This document shows positions 1 to 11,288 of a stretch of DNA of 64,000 nucleotides, one piece after another. The DNA lies in assembly GCA_025765595.1 (NCBI GenBank), contig JAIVFH010000015.1, positions 310,001 to 374,000 of the forward strand. The letters are read 5' to 3'. The notes below the pieces were generated by a model. The model was not told the origin of the DNA, did no database searches, and saw only the letters and a list, made by a program, of their open reading frames with translations. The first letter of the stretch is position 1; each line of letters begins with the position of its first letter. The position numbers were made by a program, and so were the translations under genes. This DNA is from Obelidium mucronatum (Eukaryota > Chytridiomycota > Chytridiomycetes > Chytridiales > Chytriomycetaceae).

Positions 1-872
1 GTTACGATTGTTCTGGCGTGATTGAGCAAGTGGCCAGCAACACAAGCTCGAGCTGGACTCCAGGAGAAAGAGTTTGCTGTGTGGCTGTAGAAGGAGCTCT
101 AACATCTCACGTCGTTGTTCATGAAAAGTACCTTGCAAAGCTTCCCGATGAGGTTGGGTTTGTGGATGCAGCCGCGCTTGTTACGGCTGGGTTAACAGGG
201 TGGCAAGCTTTCGAATACGCGCGAAAATATTTCCACGAAGAATCTTTCGGTGGGGGTAGCTTCAAGAAGGTTTTGATCACAGGTGGTGCGGGTGGAGTTG
301 GGCATATCGCAATTCAACTCGCGAAAAAAGTATTTGGGGCAGAGATTGTGGTCACTACTGCGAGTTCTGGGAAGCAAGATTTTGTGAGAGAGTGTGGGGC
401 AGACGTGGTCGTGAATTATAGGAGTGAAGACTTTGTGAGAGCCATAAATGACAATGTCAACTTACTGAGATGCGATTTCGCTTTAGACTGCACTGGTGAA
501 ACTAAGAAATGCAAGAAGGTTGTGAAAAAAGGATCAGGGTGTATTGTTGGTGTTTTGGGAATACCCGATGGTGCAATGCTCAAGCAAGTGGTGGATGTCT
601 ACGATATGGCAAGGCCACCAGGATGCGTTTTTGGACTCTTGAACTGCATTTCCGGGTGTTCTGTCTGTGGGAGTGGCGTTCACGTTCACAACATGATTAC
701 ACTTCCATTTGGACAGCAACTCCAAGAATTGTGCAGACTTGTCGGGAATGGCACCATCAAAGTCAACATCGACAAAATTTTTCCTCTAAAACGCGCAAAT
801 GAAGCTTTTGACTATGTTGGGGAAGGTCATGTCATGGGTAAAGTCGTCGTCGAACTGGTAGAAAGTGGATAG
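1..872 (+). CDS. MDR-family quinone oxidoreductase / alcohol dehydrogenase-like, 5' end missing
   Basis: The reading frame is open from base 3 to a TAG at 870-872 and starts before the window, so this is the C-terminal part (about 290 residues) of a medium-chain dehydrogenase/reductase. The first visible residues (YDCSGVIEQ) match the family's glycine-rich catalytic-domain strand. The cofactor domain shows the Rossmann motif GGAGGVGHIAIQLAK, followed by VVTTAS and GADVVVNYR, typical of NADPH-binding quinone-oxidoreductase-like members. No structural-zinc cysteine cluster is evident, so a zinc-free quinone or enoyl reductase is more likely than a classical alcohol dehydrogenase. The substrate cannot be deduced. 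No intron is needed in the visible part. It converges on the M28 peptidase gene, with only about 145 bp between stop codons. Confidence 0.8.
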   Translation, partial: YDCSGVIEQVASNTSSSWTPGERVCCVAVEGALTSHVVVHEKYLAKLPDEVGFVDAAALVTAGLTGWQAFEYARKYFHEESFGGGSFKKVLITGGAGGVGHIAIQLAKKVFGAEIVVTTASSGKQDFVRECGADVVVNYRSEDFVRAINDNVNLLRCDFALDCTGETKKCKKVVKKGSGCIVGVLGIPDGAMLKQVVDVYDMARPPGCVFGLLNCISGCSVCGSGVHVHNMITLPFGQQLQELCRLVGNGTIKVNIDKIFPLKRANEAFDYVGEGHVMGKVVVELVESG

Positions 873-1016
873 TGACGAAATAGTGCACACAAGAATCAGA
901 AGCAAAACTGAGACATGGAATAAACTACAGGATTTATTTCAGAAATATTTTTCTGTTCGAGTTGACAGCCTGCATCAATACGGGAACGCTGGAACGAATG
1001 TGCTTAATCAAAGTAG

Positions 1017-2321
1017 TTATGGAACAGCAGTCCTAACGGCATTCTTTTTAACCTTGGTGGCAGTCTTCTTGGGTTTCTTTTTAGTCGATGTCTTTTTTGG
1101 CTTGGTTGTGGCTGTGGCGGGAGGCTTTGGGGCGGGTATGCTGCCGCTTGTCCCAGCCAATGACAACTCCACAATAAAACCAATCGTACTCTTGGCAAAT
1201 GCCGCAACATGGGGCATTGAGACAACATCCAATGTATCCAAGTATCGCCCATCAGATCTGACTTTGTCGTTGTATGGAAACGCGTTTGCATTTGAACCTT
1301 CAAAAGCCAGAGCCGAGTTATAACCAGCATTGTACCATGCAGCATTATCGGTACAGATGTATCCGCATTTTTGGTTTCCTATCTGGGGAAGGCCAGAATA
1401 GGCTGCGACTGTTGCAGATAGGAGAGTTGTGGCAGCCTTGGTTGTGTAATCTATATACCGTGTCAGATGTAAAACGCCAATTGTGTGATCCCCTCACCGA
1501 CGAAGATTCCAATCTGCGGTGTCGATCCAGGTGCAATATAACCACTTTGGTCCAAGTTCAAGTACGAGACTACTTCAACGCCTTTCGCGGCATATGCGTT
1601 TGCAATGTCTTGACTTCCAAGGAGACCAAATTCTTCGCCCGCATACCAATGGAACTCGATGGGTCGTCCAGGAATAAATCCAGACGACGTCAAAACACGG
1701 AGAGATTCAAAAACAGCAGAGGAGCCAGAGGCACAATCGTCAGCAGCTGGGTTTGGTCCAGCTGGTCCTTGTGGTCCTCCAAACGCGGCAGTATCGAAGT
1801 GGGATCCGGTAATGACGATCCCCTTTAATTTGTTTGGTGTTGCAGACTCATATCTTGCAATGACGGAGGGTTGGATAAATGCGGAGTGCTTGTACAAACT
1901 GACAGTAAGTTTGGCACCTTTCGGCACTTGAAGATTTTGAACTGTTGATTGAATCTGATGGGTTTGATGAGACGATTACACACCGTAAAACACACTTGCA
2001 ATTACACACCCATTTAGCAGCAGCAACGCCATTCTGAGATTTGTAGTGTCTCTCTGGAAACTGAGTAAGCTTGATCAACCAACTGGACATTTGGCTCTGG
2101 TCAATCCTGGACAGTAGTGGCTTAACAACAGACTGGAATTTGGGTGTTGTGGGAAGCGTGATTGGGCTTGGGGGGGCAACGAAGGCTGGAGCATCCAAGA
2201 ACATGAGCTCCACTTCTTCCTCGGAGTCTGCTTCACGTTTGATGATTGGAGCATTCCGGCGGAGTGCCAGAGAGAGGCTTGCAAACGCTACAAGGACGGT
2301 AACGAACTTCATGAGGGACAA
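1017..2321 (-). CDS. Secreted M28 family zinc aminopeptidase (copy 1)
   Basis: Three exons: 2321-2010, 1954-1498 and 1450-1017, with introns of 55 and 47 bp, giving 400 residues. The N-terminus is a signal peptide (MKFVTVLVAFASLSLA); an in-frame Met three codons earlier makes the exact start ambiguous (2321 or 2312). M28 metal and catalytic landmarks are in order: GSHFDT (His, Asp), DDCASG (bridging Asp), GEEFGL (catalytic and metal Glu), LNLDQSG (Asp) and SMPHVAAF (last His). These place it with the leucyl aminopeptidase-like secreted M28 enzymes that remove N-terminal residues from peptides outside the cell. The C-terminal 40 residues are a Lys/Thr/Pro-rich tail without a binding module, unlike the paralogue at 52456-53957. 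Domain order and motifs leave little doubt about the family. Confidence 0.9.
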
Positions 2322-2336
2322 ATAAGGCGGGAACGG

Positions 2337-2349
2337 GGCTTTTTATAGC
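2337..2349 (-). promoter_or_regulatory. Putative TATA box of M28 peptidase copy 1
   Basis: On the minus strand the sequence reads GCTATAAAAAGCC, about 16-28 bp upstream of the ATG. The same TATAAAAAG core lies upstream of the chitinase gene. Distance and sequence fit a core promoter element with a very short 5' UTR. No transcript start data are available. Confidence 0.4.
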
Positions 2350-2471
2350 AGACTGAGAATCAAAACGAATGAAAATTATTGCTGTTTCAGCACTGCACGT
2401 CACGCCGTCACCTAAAATTTTGTTTGTTTCACAAGGTGATCGGAAAATAAATAAGTCAAATTCTATTTTAA

Positions 2472-5400
2472 ATGCAACGCGAAATCGCCTCATTCCAACT
2501 CCTCGCTTTTCCAGTCGATGAATCTTTGGCGCATAGCGAGTCTCTTTATTCTGCGATTAGTTCTCTAAGCGACAGCAGCTGCTTTGGCTTTGAAGACACA
2601 GTTGTCTTCGATGGCGTTGAAGCCGCAACAAAACACTGCTGCGGTAAGGCCAGACGCGCCCTTTTGACGCCTAACAAATAATAAAATTACGCGCATTCAG
2701 CCAGGAAGTGCCATTACAAGGACCAGTTGCTTTTTCCGCGAGTTGGGTCAAAGTGGCCAAGTGTTCTCCAGCTTGTCCAGCGGTTGACGCAGCAGCCTTA
2801 TCCTTCAACTCTCGTCAGCTCTCTCAGTCCAATTCCAGCGCAACCGGACATGCAGCTCATGTTTGTTCAGAAACTTTCGCGTTTTCACGTTGGTAAGTAG
2901 GTGCCTCTAACTGGATGCGCAGTTCGTCACCGCCAGAAATCTCAAAAGCTGCTCTTGAAAAGGGAATAAGTATTCTGCAGTTGAACCATTCCTCATTACC
3001 ATTTCGTTATCTCATGGTTTGTGTTGCCTCTCATTTCTTGGGTTGGAGTTTATCTGAAAGTATCCCAGACACCTTCTCGGCTGCAATACGTTGAAGAACC
3101 AATATTTTCGGTCATAATTCATGAAGCTCCATCGGCTTGTGACACGACTGCTTCTCTTTCTAGATTGTTGGAGTCCGAACAACTATTTCATGATTTTGAA
3201 CCGACCTTATCAACTTGCCTCGACTACTTATGCAATGCGGACGGCCATGCTTCAGATCAAATGGAATTAGTTGTTAAGATTCCTTCCTCCATCATTGTTC
3301 GTTCGCCAGATATACAACTTGCTAGATTCGGTTGGTTCCACGTATACTACATTTGACTTGCATTTGACTACATATTTACACAAATTATCCAGATCTTCCC
3401 GAGTTCCTACCTATTGGGGCAATCTCCCGCAACGCAACGTATCAGAGTATTGTGGACACTACGTCCAAATTTCTTATGAATCCTAGAGAAACAAACAGTC
3501 CTCATATTTCTTCGATCGATTCCAGTATCCTGTCGTGCAGATTATTCCGCTTTAATTAGTTCAGTTGAAGACCCGTTTTGGTTTGTTAATAACATTACTT
3601 CCTAAAATGAATCCAACCACAAATCCAAGTCAACTGCGAGTCACAAATTATTGGTACACCCATGGATGCTTTTGCTTCTAAACGAATCTCTTTAAAGCAA
3701 ATGAATGCACCGAAACTATTTTTCTATCCAACTCAAGTAACCCTCGTTGATACCCTGAAAAATCTGTCGCGATCCGTTACGGTGCCTGATTTGAATGCAA
3801 TGGACTCCGTGTCGGGTGAAATGGAATGGAATCCATATGTTATGCTGTGTGATTTGGTGGAAACCGCGAAAATCACTGATGAAGACGATTATCACAAATG
3901 CCATCCCTGGGAAGTAATTGGGGACGTGGATTTCGGGGAATGTGTTGTGAGTAATGTGGATGGAGTATCGATGGCATTATTACTTCCTCTCGATGATAAC
4001 GGTAAGCTTGCAACATGCTTAGAATGAAATGTCAAAAAAACTTTGACTCGAAGATAAAGAACATGAGACCGAAGTCGTTTTAAATACGATGCTTCAAAGT
4101 TATACGGAGTTACATCCTCGCCGCAAGCATTCTCTGGTTTGTAAATTCTCTTGTTTTTGTTTACTTTTATTAATATTCTTCAGCCGTCCGCACCCCTGCC
4201 TGTTGAATCCTTTGAGCCCTTCATAATTGACGAAGATGTGGCGGATTATGTTATTGAAGATATCGAACCAAATTGTGACTCAATGGATACAATCCAGCTC
4301 CAACCCCCAATGCAATTTCCAAACTATCAAGAGTTCTCAGCAGAATTAAAGGACAACCGGCTAAGTCTACCTCCTCGGACATTTCCAAAACAAGCAGAGT
4401 TCTCTGCAAGACGTGCCGTCGACTCATTCATGAATTTGCGTCAAGTTCAACGTCAAGGTAAGGCCAACGAGGCCTAGTCCAACTTTAAAAATCAACCTAC
4501 TTTGAAAAAATCAAAAACAGCAAATCAACCTCGAAGCCTCTTTTCTTCCTCGAAGCCATCTCAATTTCAATCACCCCCCTCGCCTCCAGTTCGTCAGAAA
4601 TTCAATTCCCCATACAATCTGGAGTCCCTTCAATGGAACAAGCCAAACGTGAAACATACTTACATTGTCGGAAGCCGAGTGATTCAGAATCCACAAATCT
4701 TAGAAATTCTTGAGCAAATGAATGTTGATATAATCGAGCGAGATTATGGAGAAATGAGTGGAACTATGGCTAATCGAGATTTACCGCTTGACTTTGATTT
4801 TATTATCGATGAAAGAACGTGCGTTATGTAAGCTACTTCTCTCCCCAATTCTCTTATTAACTCATAAGTCTGCCTGCTAGCTTCTGTCCAGCTATCTTTA
4901 TATTCCAGCAACTGCAGCGTTCAAATTATGATGGATCCTTTGAATATACAAGTCTGTATGCAACGCTACTTCGATTGAGTCTCAAGTTTTCTCAAATATT
5001 CCTGATTGTCGATTTGTCTTCGCCAAGCCCCGATCTGATTGTTCAAAATTTGGCACCACAAATGATTCAGTCGCTTTCAGAATGGTTTTTACTAACGCAG
5101 TCATTGCTGCAGGAAGTGTCAGTGAATGCAAATATTGTCTGGTCTCAGAGTTACGTTTTCTAGGTTTTAAAAACTATGCTTATATATTTGTTTGCTGAAA
5201 TTACAGATTTGACGGAAACTATTCGAATTGTCAGGTTACTTGAAGTCTGGTAGTAGAGTTAAGAAAGGGTATTAAGGTATGAAAAACACAGGGAAATTGG
5301 TGACGATATTGCTCTCGCTGTTACAGGCTCGCGAAAGCACCAGCAGATCGTTCAAGAGTGTGGATATTCCAAAACCTTGGGCTTCAAAGGAGTCTTGGGA

Positions 5401-5719
5401 GCAAAGAATGTGGTTGTCCGTTGAAGAAAGTGCAGTTGAGTACCAGTTCCATCATCTTCTTGATTTTGGTATTGACGCGTAAATTGCAGCAAGAGCGGTT
5501 TCTTTGCTCGTTTCCTATGTTTAATTCGTTTTCGGCTCAGATCGTCTTGTCTCAGGTTTTCCTTAATTGTGTTGTCGGTTTTACTGACTTTGTGTCAAGA
5601 TTAAACTAGGGGAGTTTATGGGGCTTTCAGCGCAAGATATGATCTGTCAATTTGGGTTATGGATTCCGTCAACAGCTTTGAATCGATTTCATTTTCTTTT
5701 ACATTCCGAGTTTTGTTGA
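2472..5719 (+). CDS. SHOC1/ZIP2-like meiotic crossover protein with XPF-like C-terminus
   Basis: At least ten short exons. Borders supported by frame continuity: introns 2644-2700, 2893-2936, 3017-3068, 3331-3392, 4012-4053, 4137-4183, 4458-4520, 4828-4891, 5150-5206 and 5556-5599. An intron near 3520-3640 and borders near 5235-5330 are unresolved. The C-terminal half contains an inactive XPF-nuclease-like core: HTYIVGSRVI, then VDIIERDYG and FDFIIDERTC, then LRLSLKFSQIFLIVDL, followed by FPMFNSFSAQIVLSQ and LGEFMGLSAQDM...GLWIP, the helix-hairpin-helix style ending. This pattern is known for SHOC1 (animals, plants) and ZIP2 (yeast), XPF relatives that partner an ERCC1-like subunit (SPO16) to stabilise crossover intermediates in meiosis. 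Near 4926 one extra T appears to shift the frame, and another shift is possible near 5480. The family call is inference from motif order. Confidence 0.5.
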
Positions 5720-5769
5720 TTTGCTTTTGCCATATCATTCAGTGACAAGAATAAGAATCGTGTATTTGA

Positions 5770-6587
5770 TTACTTCTTTGAGAATGCGACTGTAACTACT
5801 TTTTGACCCTCGACGCCACCAAACTTGAATGTTGGATACCTTTTCCTGCTGTGGAAAGCAAAGTCTGTATCTAGCGTATCAGAAGAATCTCGATCCCATG
5901 GTTGGATGAAACACTCACAATCTTTGAATCCTTCGACTAGTTCCGGCTCTGTCCAGTTGCAACTTGTTATCAAGAGTATCCCCCCCTCGCTCAACATCAG
6001 CGAAACCGCTTCAGCATATTTCCCAGCCACTTTGGCTCGATCCACTGCATTCACAGGTGCAGCACCATCTTCGCCCTCAACAACTCCGTTCGCTAAACTA
6101 ATGGCATCAAATGTTCCCTTGTCGACCGCAAGCTGGAAGGTGGCGTTGTATTCGGCTGGCGGCAAGTTGGTTGGTGTGTATGGCATAAAGTCCAGCGGTT
6201 CGAAATGGATTGATGCATCAGGATAGCTGGCAGCGTGGATCTTCTGGGCCAAAGTAATAGATGCCGGTGAATAGTCAACGCCTGTCAGATTGGTGTAGCC
6301 AAGGGTTGACTGTTGAAGCAAGTCAGCGGAACTGGAACCCTTTAGGCGGCCTTTACCATTTCAAACAGAATGTGTCCATTCCCGCAGCCCAAATCAATGG
6401 TTTTGATATCGAAGTCAGGTTGATGTTCTTCAATCCAGTCCATCATTTTAACCACAGACTCTTCGCCGAACCAAACTTCACCAATATCGCCATGATCTTC
6501 AAAGTTGTTGATCTCCCGTTCGTAGACTTCGTCCCAGTGCGACTTTGTGCCGAGCTTTGATGGTTCAAAGTCAGGAGCGGCTGACAT
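5770..6587 (-). CDS. EFM4/METTL10-type protein-lysine methyltransferase
   Basis: Two exons, 6587-6357 and 6309-5770, with a 47 bp intron; 256 residues. The N-terminus carries the family signature LGTKSHWDEVYEREINNF and WFGEES, followed by SAM-binding motif I (IDLGCGNGH), post-I (GVDYSP) and motif II (AVDKGTFDAIS). These are diagnostic of the seven-beta-strand EFM4/METTL10 group, cytosolic enzymes that methylate a lysine of translation elongation factor 1A. The length fits the family (about 230-290). The stop lies only 50 bp from the end of the convergent SHOC1-like gene, so 3' UTRs probably overlap. No broken motif was seen. Confidence 0.87.
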
Positions 6588-6687
6588 GTTTGAAAAGTCG
6601 TAGAAAAAAGAAAGAAAAACAGTTAAAAGAAGTAATAGTATAAAATAAGTGAATAATGCAGATGATTTTTATTGAACACTATTTATA

Positions 6688-8085
6688 TCAGTTTCCCCAA
6701 CCAGCGCGAACAGCAGAGACCAGCTCCTTCTGGTAATCTTGGGACAACTCCCAAATCATAGTCCCGCCAAGCTTCATTGATTTGGCCCAAGCTGCCTTCG
6801 CCTTGATAGAAGTAGGGTCATCGTACGAAATGAATGCAGACTTTCCGCGGTAGTTTGGAGAGTACAACGTAGGGGATTGTGCGAAGTCAAAGTATTGACG
6901 TGTCCATCCGTTGCCAGCGGCTGTGGCACTGCCAGCCAATGGAGCAGACGATTGAGAGCCAGCGGCGATTTGCTGTCCACGCAAGTTGTTGTACATCCAA
7001 ACACCAGTGTTGTAACATACTTTGCAAGGATCACACCATACTTTCTCGTCAAGGAAATCTCCAACAATTCCAGTGCATGCCGCATTGTTTGAGGATCCAG
7101 TACAGAGTTGGTATAACCCATTGTTCTTCTTGGACTGGACAGACCACGAACGGCCGTAAAATGCAAGTCCATTTGTAAGCTGAGCAGGCTTGGCACCGGC
7201 TTTGATCCAAGCATTAATGGCAGCCTTTTGCGAGAGCGGTTGACTGTACCCCTTACTGTTCACCTTTGGTGCTTGCGGGTCAGTCTTTCCAGGAATATCC
7301 AATGGGGAGTTAAAATCCGAGTAAGGTACCCAGGATCCATAGAAGTCATACGTCATGATTTGAACGTAGTTCGCATACTTGAGAATGTTTGGAATTTGTT
7401 GTTTACCGCTCTTGTCAACGTAGTACTTGGTTTCAGCAGAAACCGCGAGGGAAATCGACCGAGATTTGCCAAGTTCCTTACGCAAAGCCTTCAACAAATT
7501 TACAAGGTTCAGGGCATCATTTGGGTCCTTTGAGTTGCACTCAATTCCCCCACCAGTCGGGTACTCCCAATCAATGTCCACCCCATCAAAGCCCTTTTCG
7601 TCAAGAAACTTGTGAACGTTCTTGACGAATGTTTTGGTAAGACTGGCGCTCTTGGCAACAGTTGAAAAGTGCATAGAACCAGACCATCCACCAAGAGAAA
7701 CAATGGTGCGAAGCTTGGGGTACTTGGAACGAAGTCCATTGAATTTTGCAATCCATTGATCGTCCATTGCGCCATCGAAGGTAACCAAGTTTCCTGATGC
7801 ATCGACGTTGACTGTGGGTTCATTGGTTAATTGCTGTGTAACAGACGACCAATTTCAGCTCTTACCAAAAGCGTAATTGATTGCAGTGAATCCCGTTAAA
7901 TCGAGTTTATCGATGGTGTTTTGAGGTCTGGAATATGGGCTCCAGTTTGTCCAGTAGCCAATAACTCCAGGCGTAGTGAAGGGGCGGAACTTGAAGCTTG
8001 CAGCACGAGATGCCACAGTTGAGTTTTCTCCAGCAGCCGCAGCAAGGGATGTTAACAATACAGCTACAAGTAATTGAAGAAACAT
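6688..8085 (-). CDS. Secreted GH18 chitinase
   Basis: Two exons, 8085-7866 and 7811-6688, with a 54 bp intron; 447 residues. I chose the Met that opens a good signal peptide (MFLQLLVAVLLTSLAAAAG) over one 19 codons upstream. The catalytic GH18 signature DGVDIDWEYP is complete, with the proton-donor Glu of DxxDxDxE. SLGGWSGS upstream and YDFYGSW downstream complete the active-site wall, and the domain ends with MIWELSQDY. The product hydrolyses beta-1,4-GlcNAc chains, either its own wall during growth and zoospore release or exogenous chitin; the sequence does not decide which. No chitin-binding module or GPI tail is present. It sits 100 bp from the methyltransferase start. Confidence 0.92.
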
Positions 8086-8114
8086 TTTTGTAGTTTTGAA
8101 GGGAAATGGTGCGG

Positions 8115-8126
8115 CCTTTTTATAGG
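8115..8126 (-). promoter_or_regulatory. Putative TATA box of the chitinase gene
   Basis: The minus strand reads CCTATAAAAAGG about 30-40 bp upstream of the chosen ATG. It shares the TATAAAAAG core with the M28 peptidase promoter at 2337-2349. This is a sequence match only. Confidence 0.4.
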
Positions 8127-8331
8127 CATTTCGAAACGGCACGGTGTACGAAAGTGAAACAAAAAGAATTTACAGGTGGGGATTGTTTTAACTTGATACT
8201 GAATTTTTGATCTTGGCTCCACAAGTGTTTCACGGTTGTTTCATGAAATCTGTTTCATGAGTGATCATTTAACGGATCAGGTGATCCCTAGTTCTTTATG
8301 TGACAAATAATATTTGGTTATCTCGAGATTC

Positions 8332-11225
8332 CTACTCTTTTTCCTTCTTCTTAAAGAACTTTCCAAACGGCTTCTTTTCTTTTGCTGCCACTTCCTCCTT
8401 TGGTCCTGTTGCATTGCTTGCAGCACTTGCGGTTGCAAGGTTGTTGATGCTCCCAGCAGCCGACTTTGGAATAAAAATGCTGTCAGATCCATGAGTCTTA
8501 TTTATCTCATTCCGTAGAGATTCAACTGAGCCGACCCCTCGTTTGTCATCTTTACGTGAATTTGTTTGAGGACATTAATGAATTGGGTGGAATTGATAAT
8601 GGCAGTTGATCCTTAATCAATTGAAACAAACGTCAATTTATCCAATATATACATATTATAACTAACCAAGAACAATATCACGCTTGTATTCCTTAATCAC
8701 TTCGTAACTGGCTCGAATTTCTGAGTAAGTGACGCCTCCCATGATAAAGACAATGGTTCGGGATCCGTTTTTTCTTAAATCTTCAGCGTCGCCGATGATA
8801 GTAGCGGCTCCGTTGTTTCCAGAGCCATCACCAGAGGCGATTTTGGGCTTTTTGGCCTTTGAATAGTATTCTATTAGAAAATCAGAGACTCAAAGAGGAA
8901 CGAACCCAAGAAGCACGAGTGGTTCTCAAAGAATATGCATTTCCTGCATTTGGAAGAGGTTGAAGGGCATTATTGGTAGATCTAAAAGCTTTCTGAATAT
9001 TGCTCGCTTTTGCTTGTTGTGGGGCATCTTCGACTGGTGCCGTTTTAAGCCATGGAAATAATTGTGTATCCAGCGTCCCAGTTAATTGATCCTACAGATA
9101 CAAATCGAATCAGACCTTTTAAAATTTAACACTATTCATGCATTTACCTCCAGTATGTACTTCAGCATGGTGACGAACCGTGACAAGTCATACGGTAAAT
9201 CCCCATCCGCCTTCTTCTTCTTCTTTTTACGCTTTTCTGCCACTCGACCATAGTAGGAGTATTTCTCTTTGGTTAGTTTTTTCTTCTTATCCTGATTGGT
9301 ACTGAGTCGAACCCCCATATACCCCAAGTTTGTAATTGCTTGGGAGTCCTCCAGAGATAACTTTGCTGCATCTAGCAAGCGCTTTCTATCCATATCATGG
9401 ATGCCTTCTTGAGCAATAATATAGAGCATTAGAATTCGAAGCTTGTCGTATGGCCTATTTTGGGTTCAGATTTAGGTACCACCCAATGTCAACCTACGGG
9501 ATAACAGTGTCAATCAAAATCGGAGTCATATCCATCATAATATTTCTCGGTGCAGTTCCTGCAGCAGTTTCTCCTGTTGCCAAGTCCTGGTGGTGTATTT
9601 TAAAGGAAACACATTTTTACAAGCTAGAACTAACCTGCTCAACAGCTGCAACGGCATCCAGCCGTCTCCTTTCAAAAATTGACTTGCATTCTTGGCAAAT
9701 ATTGATATGAACAGAATACTGATGTGATTTGTTAGTATTGTCGGACAACACAACGTTTCTCCACCTTGGCTTTCATTTCTTGAAACTGTGGCAAAGAAGT
9801 AATCGTATCCTTCATATCATTGAGATTATCCATTCCTCTCTTTGATCTGTAATGATATGCTTGTGTGCTCTTAGAAAGAGAAGCGTGAAATGTTAGTTCC
9901 TTACGGGTCTGAATTCAAGATGGATGCCGCCGCCTTGTTTTCAACCAAAAACTTATTAAAATTATCTCGAACATATTCAACTGCTTCAGCAAAATGCCAA
10001 TGACGAATAAGCATCTGTTTTGTCATTTTAAAGAGTTGAATCAAATAATTATAGATATCAAACGTTACCCAAATGGCATCAGATTCGTCAAGCAAAGCCC
10101 TTTGCTTTACATTAGGGTCGTTTGATTTCGAATGGACCATCGTCAGCAGCATTGTTTTCTGCTTGATAACTGAAGGAAACCTGGTCAACCCAGAATCAGC
10201 TTCTCATCTCAACTTACACATATTTTCCATCTTCCAAAACTAGTAAGTCATTCATCATTGCTTGATATGTAAACTCGTGAATGAGAGGGCTCATTAAATC
10301 GAATGATCGATCCAAAAGAATCAATACTGGTTGTTTGAAAGTGGATTTCGGGGGGAAGTCGGGATCCGCTTGTTGGAGGTTATCCAGTTCGGCCTGCAGT
10401 GCCGTTGCAAGGCGGTAACTTAAGCTATCTTGCTCTCCCGTCGGATCATGATATCGAATGTGGGGTAATTCCCCAAGGGTACAAAACACAGACAGGAGCT
10501 TTTTCGCCATCGATGCAATTTCAATGCTAGTTTGTGTGGGAGATGACGGATTATATAAATGATAGAGCGAGTGGGGATGATTAATGGTGAACACTTGTTC
10601 TTCTTGCGCTGTATTGATGGTGAGTGTGTCAAAAGCAACCACTCACAAGAACTAACCCAAAAAATCAATGTTCATTTCCTTGAGACAGCCAATAAATTTA
10701 ACAGAAGCCTGAGACTGTCCGCGATCAATTTTTTCGAAGAGAGCATCGGTTAAAGCTGCATTACAGGTTAGAAGAAAAGCTGTCAACCCAAAATTCTTGG
10801 TTTCATCTTACGCGCGGTAAAGAAAATATGCGCCTTTGCATACATTGGTTTCGGGCGCGTAAAGTCCTCAACCAGAGCGGCGACTGATTCTTCAGTCGGG
10901 GAAATAAAGTAGATAGCTTCTTTTGTGGGGTAGCTTGTTCTCTTCCGGGAGATATCCTCAACAACTGGCCATTCGATTAGTCAACTAGTACTATTATCCC
11001 GCTATAACACATACGCGTCACGTTTTCTTCGAGAATATCCGCCATCTTACAGGCTGTGTTGAGGATACGCAAAGACTTGCTGTCAACTACAACAATCTTC
11101 CAACGCGAGGTTGGCTGAACGGAGCGAATCATATCCACCCAGTATTCCTATCGAAATTCTTTGAGCTTCCTGCTGCTATGGATTGGATCCGGCTCACTCT
11201 TTTTGACTGTCTCTCTGATATTCAT
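8332..11225 (-). CDS. Sec1/Munc18 (SM) family exocytosis protein
   Basis: Multi-exon gene ending at TAG 8332-8334. Reading 5' to 3': IRSVQPTSRWKIVVVDSKSL and LRILNTACKMADILEENVT, then LVEDISRKRTSYPTKEAIYF and ISPTEESV (SM domain 1), LILLDRSFDLMSPLIHEFTY (the conserved SM signature), DESDAIW joined across a 54 bp intron (10015-10068) to MLIRHWHFAEAVEYV, and LYIIAQEGIHDMDRKRLL. SM proteins clasp syntaxin-type SNAREs and license vesicle fusion; this is the plasma-membrane Sec1 type. The C-terminus is Lys-rich (FGKFFKKKEKE). The first exon is uncertain: a Met at 11225 is separated by an in-frame TAG from the conserved IRSVQP segment, whose nearest Met is at 11132. The start lies 63 bp downstream of the dynein stop. 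Confidence 0.87.
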
Positions 11226-11288
11226 CGTACTTTCAGATTTATTTGAAACAATCAGAAGGGAAAAAAATTAACAAGTCAAATGGAAAAA

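Noticed and set aside
5456..5486. A 21-25 bp intron in the SHOC1-like gene
   Set aside because: Far below the size of other introns here; a surplus T at GCG-T-AAA keeps the protein running without splicing and matches the error pattern elsewhere.
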